A stretch of DNA of 64,000 nucleotides, taken from Pseudocercospora fijiensis CIRAD86 (taxonomy: Eukaryota; Ascomycota; Dothideomycetes; Mycosphaerellales; Mycosphaerellaceae). The notes under the pieces were generated by a model, which saw nothing but the letters and a program-made list of their open reading frames with translations, searched no databases and was not told where the DNA came from. The stretch is taken from assembly GCF_000340215.1 (NCBI RefSeq), contig NW_006921538.1, positions 3,908,936-3,972,935 of the forward strand. Reading direction: 5' to 3'. Position 1 is the first letter of the stretch; each line of letters starts with the position of its first letter. This document shows, piece after piece, positions 48,201 through 60,200 of the stretch. The translations under genes and the position numbers were made by a program.

Positions 48201-51200
48201 TTCCCGACGACGCTATGCGGATCGAAGATTTCCTCTCGACGCTCCAGCGCGACGGCGCGACGATGATGCCCTACGAGCAGACGGGTCTCGTGAAGATTGC
48301 TACGTACAGTGCCGAGGCGCAGACGGCGTGCACATTCCAGACACTGCTGATCATACAGCCCGACGATGCGCAGGAGAAAATGCAAATGCGTCCGTTTGGG
48401 CGTTGGGTGCCTGACCACGGGGCTGCGAGTTCTCGTACGTATCCCCTCGTTCTCAAAATCCAGCTGGCAGAGGATCGAGTGAAGATTTTGGCGACGTTTG
48501 ATCCACGGGCGATGCGAGAGGAGGATGCGAGACGTTTGTTACGACAGTTGGTGCTTGTGCTCTCGCAGCTCCGGAATGCGGGTCCGGAGACTACGTTTCA
48601 GAGGATCGTCAGTACGCCGCTGGAAGACGAGAGGAGGATTCGGGAATGCAATGCTCAGGCTCCGGCTTCTGTGGATGCGTGTGTTCATCATCTCATTGCG
48701 GACCAGGTAAGCGCTACATATGATCCAGATCGCGCGGGCTTCGATGCTGACTCTTTCTGTAGGCTCGCGCGCGTCCGAATGCCGTGGCGGTGTGCTCGTG
48801 GGACGGTACACTTACGTATGGACAGCTCCACGCTGCCTCGGAACGTTTCGCTCGTCGTCTCTGCCGTCTGTCGCCTTGCAGCAAGGCTGTGGTGGCTTTG
48901 TGCTTCCAGAAGTCCAAGTGGACGTCGATTGCTGCGCTGGCCGTCATGAAAGCAGGCGGTGCATCAGTCGCGCTTGACACTGCATTGCCCGCGGGCAGGC
49001 TACGCACGATCGTGGACCAAGTTCGTCCACCGTATATCCTCTGCTCGGAGGCGACTGAACCCTTGGCACGGATGGTAGGTGGTGGTTATGCGATTGTGAG
49101 AATCGACCGCGATGGCAACGACCAGGAACCCCTTCCACCACCGCTCCCCACGCCATCTCCCGCCGATCCACTCTACGTCGTCTTCACCTCCGGCAGCACA
49201 GGCGTGCCCAAGGGAGTCATCATTACCCACTCCAACTTCGCCACTGCCGCCGCACTGCAGCATCGAAAGCTACACTTGGACACGACCAGCCGCGTCCTCG
49301 ACGGGGTTTCCTACGCATTTGACGTGGCGTGGTCCAATATGCTGCACTGCTGGCTCGCCGGCGCATGTCTCTGCATCCCAAACACCGACGAACTCGGCAA
49401 CGACATGGTCTCCGCGATCACTCGACTTTCCGTCACGTATGCCCATCTGACCCCTTCGCTTGCTCGCATGCTCGATCCGCGTCGAGTCCCGAGTCTTCGG
49501 GTTCTCAGCTTCATCGGCGAGCCTCTGAACGCTGCGGATCTTGCGCGTTGGAAGGGTACAGGCGTCACGCTGCTCAATACCTATGGACCTGCGGAATGTA
49601 CAGTCGTGAGCACTATCACTGACCCTCTGCCCACGGACATGGAAGACGATCCTTCAATCGGTTCTGCTGTAGGTCTCAATGCCTGGATTGTAGAACCGAC
49701 GCATGGCCAGTACCTCGTCCCCATTGGCGCCATTGGCGAGCTAGTTCTCGAAGGTCCACTCGTCGGCGCCGGATATCTCCACGACGCGGACAAAACAAGG
49801 GCCGTATTCTTGGAATATCCTGAATGGCTGGGACGATCGAGCAGACTCTATCGCACGGGCGATCTCGTGCGGTCCTCTCCCGAAGATCCAAGGATTTTGA
49901 CATTTGTCGGGCGGAAGGATGGGCAGGTTAAGATTCGCGGTCAGCGTGTAGAGCTCGGTGAGGTGGAACATCATGTCGAGATGGCGGTGCGGAAGACGCT
50001 TGCGTTTCAAGATGTTCGAGTGGCTGCTGCGTTGATCACGCCGCGGGATATGGTGGAGAGATCTGTGCTCGCTGCTTTTCTGGTCTGGTCTGGCGCTGAA
50101 GGAGAGGGCTTGTCATCGTCGAATCAGGTTTTGAAGGCTGAGGCGACGCAAGCGGTGAATGATCATCTGGCGCAGCAAGTCCCATCCAGCATGATCCCCG
50201 TGGCGTATATTCGGGTGGAGTCAATCCCTCTCGAAGCTACGGGTAAAGTCAGCAGGCGACGACTAAAGGAAATTGGATCCCAAGTTTCGGTCTGCGAAGA
50301 CACAGCTGATGAAAAGGCGCCAGAGGAAGCAGCACAACCTTCTACGGCTCTGGAACGAGAGCTTCAGGCCATCTTTGCACGCACTCTGAAGCGTTCGGCG
50401 GAGAGTATTGGTGTGCGCAGCGATTTCTTCCAGATGGGAGGAGACTCGATTACGGCCATCCAGGTCGTCGCCGCTTGCCGTGCACGGGGCTTTGGCGAAG
50501 GCGTGTCGGTGCAAGATGTTTTCCAGCGGCGGAATATTGCGGAGTTGGCAGTGTTGTTGGAGGAACGATGCAAGGCGACGCAGGATGATGCTCGTGTTGT
50601 GGAGGAGATGCCTGGGCGTGGAAGAGGACACGACGTGAACGATGACCGACGACGATTTCGTCTCTCGCTTGACGACGATGCCAGCGTCGAGTTGAAGAAG
50701 AAGCTGGGGCATATGGGCCTGGACGTTTCGCAGGTGGAGGAAGTGTATGCCTGTGCACCAACGCAAGAGGCGATGCTCCTCCAGCAGGCCGTGGCGCCGG
50801 ACATGTATCGACTGCGACTGGAGTTCGATGTGCTTCCTTCGTCGGCGGAGCTGCCAGCGGTGAATGTCGTGCGTCTGCAGCGAGCGTGGCGTACGGTGGT
50901 GAAGAGACATGCCATTTTGAGGACTGTGTTCGTGGAGAGCGAGCGCGGTTTTGTGCAGGTCGTACTGCGCAACTGCTCGCCCGACGTCGTGTGCGTTAGG
51001 GCATCTCCACCACCACCACCATCCAATGCATCACCACCAACACACGCACCGGCACAACCGCAACACCGCGTGGAAATCCGCCAGTCCGCCGATGCCTCGA
51101 CGCCTGTGAAATTCATCTTGAGCATCAACCACGCCCTGATGGACGCACACTCCATCGGACTCCTTGTCCGTGAGCTCACGGCCATCTACAGCGCTCTCCC

Positions 51201-54200
51201 CCTGGACCACGACGTCGTGGTGCCGTATGCGAAGTTCATTGAATTCCTCGCGCACCAGTCGTTGGCAGAAGCTCGAAGCTACTGGGCGTCACGTCTCCAG
51301 GGCGTGGAAGCATGCTGTATCGCTTCCACGGCTTCGGCGTCGTCGTCGTCGTCGTCGTCGACAGTGGCTATACCGCCCATTGCTCACGCCCCATTGAAGC
51401 TCTTCTGCGCCACGTTTGGCGTCAGCGTGTCAAGTATTTGTCAAGTTGCCTGGGCGCTCGTTCTGCGCGCCTTTACGGCTTCGCGTACGCCATGTTTCGG
51501 CGTCGTCATCTCTGGCCGGGAACTGCCCATTGATGGCGTGCAGTCGATCGTAGGCCCCCTGGTTACGACGGTGCCGTTCGTTGTGCCGTTGGACGACGAT
51601 TCTTTGGTGCTGGAGACGGTACGACGTAGTTTCGATGATACGCTCCACGCTGTTCGTCATCAGCTGCTTCCCCTTATGGAGATGCAGCATACCAATACCG
51701 GTGCGTTGTTCGATAGCGCTTTGTCTGTGACGACTGAGCATGCCCACGATACCGATGTCGATGCCGATGCCGATGATGCCGATGATGCCGATGTGGTGTT
51801 TCGCAGCGTCGGAGGACACGATGTCTCCGAGGTGGGTATCGATTCCCCTCGATGATTTATGTATACTAACCACGAGGCCCAGTTTGCAATCGCAGCTCAT
51901 GTCGTGGCTGGACATGAGTCGACGAGAGCGTCGTTGAATTATGCCTCCACTATACCCGACGACTTGGCGTTGAGCATCGCTGCCGCCTTCAGCGAGGCCA
52001 TATCGAGTCTCACCGCCATCACCCTCGACGCTCACTCTGCATTGATAGGGAATGTCAACCTTGTCAGCGCCCACGATGTCGACATGATCCGGCAGTGGAA
52101 TGCCATAACGCCACAGCCAGCGCATCCACCTCAATGCCTCCACGAGCGCGTGTCCGAATGTGCCGCCAAATGGCCTGAGGCGCTCGCCGTCTGTTCCTGG
52201 GATGCCGAGCTCACCTATCATGAGCTGGACCAGCGTTCCACCCGCCTGGCTCATTCTTTGGTACATCGTGGCGTGGGAGCAGACGTTCGCCTTCCCTTCT
52301 GCATCGAGAAGTCGGCCGCCGCAGTCGTTGCTATTCTTGCCATTCTCAAGGCCGGCGCCACTTTCGTCCCTCTAGACCCCCAGTGGCCTGCAGCGCGCTA
52401 CAAGGACATTCTGGCTCGTACCGACGCTCCATTTGTGCTGACGTCTCGCCAGTGCCAGCATCATTTGGTGGCGAACGGCGCGCCCACTGTGCTTCTAGAT
52501 GAAAGCCCCCATTCTCCGCGGCTGCCATTGCCCCAATGCGACCCCAACGCCGCCGCATATGTTCTCTTCACCTCAGGCAGTACTGGCGCCCCGAAAGGCG
52601 TCGTGGTCGAGCACAGTGCCGTATGTACGAGTTGCCTTGCCCTTGGGCCGGCGTTGTGCTTCAATCGCGAATCGCGTGTGCTGCAATTCAGGTACGTCCC
52701 CTGTTCCCTTGTAGTGCCATTCATTGATCGCTCCTGACACTGACATGCCACAGCGCTTTCGTCTTTGACGGCTGTCTCATGGAAATTTTCACCACCTTGC
52801 TCTACGGCGGCTGCGTCTGTGTGCCCTCCGACGCCGAGAGAGCCAACGACCTGGAAGCTTTCATGAATCGCCGCCGCGTCAACTACGCCTTCTTAACACC
52901 ATCTCGCACGCGCCTATTGAATTTCTCGCGTCTCCAAAGCCCACTCGAAACGCTGCTCGTCGGTGGAGAGCCTGTAGCCAATGCTGACTGCGACGTCTGG
53001 TCTCGTGAGGTGAATCGGCTGTTGATCGTCTACGGGCCTACTGAGGCGTGCATCATTTGCTTCGTGGCGCACTATCCATCGCCATCCGAGCGGGAGAAAG
53101 GGAAGAAAGCCGTGCAAGGCACGATCGGTCGTGCCATCCTTCCGAGTAGTCGCAGCTGGATCGTCGACGCCACCAACTTTACCAGGCTCTGCCCGATCGG
53201 CGCGACAGGCGAACTTCTCATCGAGGGACCTGTGCTCGCCCGTGCCTACCTGGGTGATGAGGCGGCGACGAATGCATCCTTCGTTCACGCTCTTCAGAAC
53301 ACACTCGGTGCCGAGACGCGGCTGTATCGTACGGGCGATCTCGTCAAGTACGAACGGGACGGCACGGTCACATTCGTCGGCCGCATGGATGGACAGGTCA
53401 AGGTCAATGGCCAGAGGATTGAAGTCGGCGAGATTGAACAGCACGTCCGGCAGTGTCTTCCCAACGCGGCTGTCGTCGTCGAACATGTGCACGTCAGGGG
53501 ACGCTCCTCGGCCCTGCTGGCCGCCTTCATCCAGGTCGGCGAGGCAGACACCGAGCTCGTTGCTATACGTCGTGACCAAATCACGTCGTTTGCGCGAGAA
53601 TTGCCCCAGCAGCTCCGTGCACGACTTCCCATCGCCATGGTCCCGAAGCTCTACATCCCGGTGACCAAGGTGCCGCTGACCGTGAATGGGAAGGTCGATC
53701 GCCGCTCCTTACGCCACCTGCTGTCTGCTCTGGCAGAAGAGGACTTGGCAGACCTCCACGGCATCGACCGTGATCATGCACTTCATCAACGACCCAGTGG
53801 TGCGACGGAGCAACTGCTGTCCAACTTGTGGGCAAAAGTGCTAGGCTGCGAAGAGCGCCTTCTCTCACGTCACGACCACTTCTTACAACTCGGTGGTGAC
53901 TCCTTGACGGCGCTCAAGCTGTCATCGGAGGCGCGAAAACATCATCTTTCTCTCGCGGTGAGAAGTCACTTCCTTCCCATTTCGGGAATATATCAAGAAT
54001 GCAATTAATGTGCTTGCAGGTTTCCGACATTCTCCGCCACCCCATCCTCTCCGATATGGCGCACGCAGCAGGATCCGTGACGGAGGAGCATGCAGAACCA
54101 TCCTACATCTCACCCTTCGCTCTCTTACCCGCCGGCGCCAGCAAAGCGCAAATGCAACGTCTGGCCTCCATTGCCTGCGAGCTTTCTTCGGAGAGCATTG

Positions 54201-57200
54201 AAGACGTCTATCCATGCACTCCACTCCAGGAGGGAATGCTCGCGCTCTCGACGAGCTCGCAGGGTGACTATCTCGCATGCTACGTCCTCGCGCTTAGGGA
54301 TACCATTGACCTGGAGCGCTTCAAGATGGCATGGCACGCTACTATCCACTCCATCCCCATTCTTCGCACCCGAATCGCCCAGCTAGGACATCTCGGCCTC
54401 TTCCAGATCGTACAAGATCGGATGGAACTCAATTGGACCGAATCGACATCGCTGCAAGAATACGTCCGCCACAAGAAGGCCACACCACCGGGCTTGGGTC
54501 AGCGTCTTCTCGACGTCGCTATAGTTGTGGAGGAGAAGAGACGCTTCTTTGTCTGGACGATCCATCATGCGTTGTTCGATGGATGGTCTCTGCCGCTGAT
54601 TCTGGACGTCGTGGAAGATCACTATGGCAATGGACGCAACTTGCGACCGATGGCTGCTTTCAATGCTTTCATTGCGCATCTGTGCCGTGTGCAGGACGAG
54701 GATGCCGCGGCAGAGTTTTGGCGCTCGCTTCTCGCTGGCTTTGACTCTTCGCATTTCCCGTCGCAGGTTCCGAACATGCTTACCACAAACGACGACGGTG
54801 GACGGGGCAACGCGGAGCGCTTCTGTTCCCTGGGATCCATAGCGAAGTCAGACTTCACCATCTCCTCCGTGCTCAGGGCGGCATGGGCTCTCGTGGTCGC
54901 CAGATATACAGCCTCTCGTGATATAGTCTTTGGCTGTACCGTATACGGCCGCAGCGCGCCTGTTGCGGACATCAATCATATTTTAGGGCCAACAATCGCC
55001 ACGGTACCGGTACGAGTACAAGTGAACGACAACGCTTCAATTTCCGAATTCCTGCGCCAAATCCAAAACCAGACGACGGCCATGATCCAGTATGAACAAG
55101 TCGGGCTGAGGAAAGTCAGAAGTCTCGGAGCAGACGCCGAACATGCGTGTCAGTTTCAGACATTATTGGTCATTCAACCCAAAGCCGAGAGGATTTCTCA
55201 CGACGCACACTCTGATGATGATGATAGTCCCTTCGGAAACTGGCAGTATCAGGGACAAGCGCAGATTCTTACATACCCACTCATGCTGCAGTGCGAGCCG
55301 ACAGCTGATGGAGTTCGATTGTCGGCGGCGTATGATCGACGAGTCCTTAGCAGCAGTGATACGGATGGTCTACTGGACTCACTCGCACATGTCTTGACGC
55401 AGCTAGTCGAAGGATCGCTGTCGACGATTGACGACATCGAAGTAGTGACTCCTGGGCAACTCGACCGAATCTGGTCCTGGAACGCCCCGGTTCCGACGAG
55501 CTGTGAGCAATGCGTGCACGATTTGGTGCTGTCACGAGGGGACACTGCACCCGCCATCGACGCCTGGGATGGCCAGTTGAGTTACGCACAGCTCGATGAT
55601 GTGTCGAGTCGACTTGCTAGCCGACTCCAAACTCTCGGTGTTGGCGGGGGCTCGACTGTAGTGTTGTGTTTGGATAAGTCGGCTTGGATGCCAGTGTCAA
55701 TGCTGGCGGTCATGAAGGCTGGTGGCGCATCGGTGGCGCTCGATATCGGCCAGCCGGTAGCACGTCTTGGTGTCATCGCTGAGCAGGCACAAGCTCGCTG
55801 GTTCCTTTGCTCGAGGCGGACACAGACCTTGGCGACACAAGTCATGCATCAAGACCCATCGTCTGGTGCAGTGCTACACCCGGTCGACGACGTCCCTTTG
55901 GTCGAATTGGAGCCCTCTTCCTCGAAGATCCTCCCATCGGCTCGGCCTGACAGCCCCTTGTATGTCATCTTCACCTCTGACAGCAAAGGCGTCGTCATCT
56001 CCCACTCCAACTTCGCGAGTGCATTGGTCCATCAAAAGGAGAAACTCGGCCTGAGCAAAGAATCTCGCGTACTAGATTTTTCATCCTACGCTTCCGACAT
56101 GAGCTGGCATAGCCTGTTACACACTCTCTACGCCGGAGGTTGTCTCTGCGTTCCTTCCAGCGAGGAGCTGCAGAAGAATCTCTCCGGCAGTATCCTTCGA
56201 TATAGGGTGACTTACTCAACGCTCACACCCCAAGTGGCGGCTTTACTCGAAGACTCCGCCAAGCAATCGCTTTCCAAACTCGGCCTCACAGGAGAGATTG
56301 CGAGTGCTTACCTGGTCGATCGTCTCCGCGAACACGTTCCGGTATTTTTCCTCTACGGATCAGCAGAGTGCTCGGCGATCGCATCCATCGCAGACACTAC
56401 AGCACCGTCGACGAATATTGGGTATGGAACCGGCTCGTGCACCTGGATTGTCGATTCCGAGAATCCCAATCGACTCTGTCCTATCGGCGGCGTTGGGGAA
56501 CTGGTTCTCGAAGGGCCGGTCGTGGGACACGGATATCTCAAGAACGCAGACCAAAGCGAGGCTGCATTTGTCGCTTCCCCATCATGGCTGCTTCGCGGCC
56601 GTCCGAGCTTTCCAGGCCGATCGGGCAGACTGTACAAGACGGGTGACCTGGTTCGATATAATTTCGATGGCAGCTTGAAATGTCTCGGACCCAAGGACGG
56701 ACAGATTCAAATCCGCGGGCAGAGGGTTGAGCGCAGGGAAGTCGAAGACCACATTGCCGTTGCAGTACGGAGGTTGTGCACGAGCGAGATCTGCGTTGCC
56801 GTTGAGCTCGTCACTCTCCCGGAAAATCCTAGCAAAGGTTCGCTCATGGCATTCATCTCTCCCTCCCACCCGACCGACTCACTCACCGAACATCTCCGCC
56901 AAAACTTAATTCAGAAGAAGGGCGATATATACCACCACCTCACCACCTCCCTCCCATCGTACATCGTCCCGGCCGGCTGCATTTGTTTGGCCAGAATTCC
57001 TTTGACAGCAACCGGGACTACGGATCACAAACGTTTACGAGAGATTGCGAGGACGGGCCACATGCTTCATTTCTGCCCCGGAAACGCAAAGACACCAGGA
57101 CGAAAAATTCCGGCCAATTCCACCGAACGACTCTTCCGTCATCTCATGGCAAGAGTTTTACATCTCGACGAAGCAGCCATTCCGGTTGATGCTTCGTTTT

Positions 57201-60200
57201 TCGGCCTGAGTGGGGATTCGATCACGGCTATGCAACTCGCTGCTGCGTGTCGGGATGAGGGGTTGGAGGTGAGGGTCAGTGATGTTTTTAGGGAGAAGAC
57301 GTGTGAGAGGATGGCGGCGATGGTAGACACGCGCTCGGAATCGGCCATCACTCCACCACAGCAATCGCCCGAGCCAACGCTGAGCGAGTTCCCTCTTGCT
57401 TTCACCGCATCCGAAAGTTTGACCAAGTTCCAGACCGAAGTGCTCCCACGCCTGGGCCTGCACATATCTGATGTCGAAGACGTGTACGCCTGCGCTCCGG
57501 TGCAAGCGGGTATTTTGGCGAGCCAGATGGCCAATCCAACTTCTTACCTCGTGCGGTATGAGATGGAAATCGCCCCATCGGAGCACGGCGGACCACCGGT
57601 GGATGCCGTGCGGGTCTCGCATGCTTGGGGTGCTGTCGTCCAGCGCCACCCGATTCTGCGAACCGTTTTCGTTGGAGATATGCCCGAGACTGGCTTGGCA
57701 CAGATTGTTCTCCGCAGAGTCGATCCAAGTGTGCATATTGTGCCAGCATCGCAGCGTGGTCAACGAGAGCAAAGAATCAACGCTCCCCAACACTGGGTCA
57801 CCATCTCACCCTCCGAAGAAACGGGCACCATACACTTCACCCTGATCATCAACCACGCCTTGATCGACGCACATACCATCGACCTCCTCGCCCGCGATCT
57901 CCGCCTCGCATATCACGCCCGTCCCTTTCCCGCCACGACACCTTATAAAGCCTACATCACCTACGTCCACCATCACGACAAAAGCAACGAAGCACTCACC
58001 TTCTGGAAAACCCTCCTCTCCGACATCGAACCCTGCTATTTCCCTATGAGCGGCGAACCCTCCTCCCGCGATTCGCAGCGAATGGAATTAGCTGCTCCCG
58101 CAATCCAAACGTCTCACCTCCGAAACTTCTGTCAAGTCACGAATACGACTCCTTCGAGCCTCTTCTACGCGGCTTGGACGCTGGTCTTACAAGCCTACAC
58201 AAACTCCCCTCGGCCCTGTTTTGGCTGGATTGCGTCCGGGAGAGATCTCCCGATTTCGGGGGTTGAAGGGATTGTTGGGCCTTTGATTTCTACGGCGCCG
58301 CTTGTCGCGCCACCCGAGCTTGAGTGCAGGACTGTGGAAGAGCTCGTGCAAATCCTCCAGGCGCAGACGACGGAGGCTTTGCAGCATCAGCCGACTCCTT
58401 TGACGGAGATTCATCATCATCTTGGTCTGGGTTCGACGAGGTTGTTTGATACGGTTGTTTCGGTGCGTGGGGACGTCGGTGCTTCGGATTCCAGGGAAGA
58501 TGACATGATCACTTTCCGCTCTCAAACGGGTCATGATCCTTCCGAAGTGAGTTTGCTCGAGATCGAGTTCGTTGATGGGCATTGCTAACATTTCCAGTTC
58601 GAAATTGTCCTTCAAATCCACCAAGGCCCGGAAGAGACGCAGATTTCCTTCGTGTATGTGACTTCGTTGCACGGAGTTATGGACAGTGTGGCTTCGGCTT
58701 TCAGTACGGCAATCTCGGATATGCTTTCACATCCACATACTCCTGTCACGAAAATCGCTCTCCTTGGCCCTCGGGATTCGCAGCAGATCTGGAGCTGGAA
58801 TGCGGTGGAACCAGTGCGATCTTTGGAATGCATACACGACCTGTTCGCTGCTACGCTTTCACGACAACCCAACGCTCCGGCCGTGGCGAGCTGGGATGGA
58901 GATCTGACCTACGAACGGCTGGATTCCCTATCCAACCGCGTGGCGAGTCGTCTCCACCAGCATCTCGATATTTCTGATACCTATGTCCCTATCTGCTTGG
59001 AGAAATCCCTGTGGGCGCCAGTTGCTATGCTCGCGGTTCTCAAATCCGGACGTGCTTTTGTACCTCTGGATCCGAAACTTCCCCCTGCACGCTGCGAAAG
59101 CATTTTGCAGCAGGTCCGGGCGACTTGTATCCTCACGTCGTCTACATGTGCGAGGAGGCTCTTGTCACTGCCAACCTCGATCACGACAATCCTGGTGGAT
59201 CGCGAGGAAAAGGAAACGGTGAGCGATGGCGTTTCCGCGACGTTGACGTCTTCCAGCCCGGCCTACATCATCTTCACGTCCGGAAGCACCGGTCAGCCCA
59301 AAGGCGTGGTCATGGAGCATGGCGCCGTCAGCACGAGCTGTCTCGCACACGGAAACGCTTTGGGATTCGCGACTCCAGGACGAAGGGTGTTGCAGTTCAG
59401 TTCTTACGTTTTCGACGGCTGCATCATGGAGATCTTCACGACTCTAATCTTCGGAGGATGTATTTGTATACCCTCCGAGTCGGATCGTGGCGACTACGAC
59501 TGCTTGGCTACGTTTCTGAGGGAAAAGGGTGTCAATTGGGCTTTCTTGACGCCATCAGTCGCGCGTTGCCTCTCGTTCGGTCAGCTCTCGGGTTTGGATG
59601 TGCTTGTTGTGGGAGGTGAGGTGGTGACGGAGTCTGATCGTCAGATTTGGAGGAAGTTGAAACGCTTCATGGTTGTCTATGGTCCTACGGAAGCTTGTGT
59701 GATCTGCATGAGAGCGGACTATGCGGATGGGAAACACGATCGAGCTAGCATTGGACGTGCAATTGAGCAGGGCTGGCGCAGCTGGGTTGTGAATTCGGGC
59801 GACCGATTGCTGCCTATTGGCGCCGTTGGCGAGTTACTCATCGAAGGGCCCCCATTAGCGCGAGGATATTTGGGCGCGGAGGACAAGACCCAGGCGGCAT
59901 TCATCGAGTCTCCGGACTGGTTGCCTAATGCGAGACTCTATCGAACTGGAGATCTTGTGCGCTACACTAACGACGGTGGCCTCAATTTTGTCGGTCGTCG
60001 CGATGAACAGGTCAAAATCAACGGGCAGAGGCTCGAGTTGGCGGAGATTGAACTGCAACTTGCAGAGTGTTTGGCTTTAGCGGAAGCAGTCATCGTAGAG
60101 CTGGTTGAGCTTCGCGGACAGGCGCCGGCGGTGTTGGTGGCATTCGTTCAACATACCGTCGTTGCCGCTGAAGGGGTCGTTACTCTGGACGAGACCAGGA

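Noticed and set aside
55966..55990. Intron or sequencing gap explaining the missing P-loop of A6
   Set aside because: No splice sites fit, the frame is kept, and A5, A8 and A10 of the same domain are also altered, so real decay is more likely.
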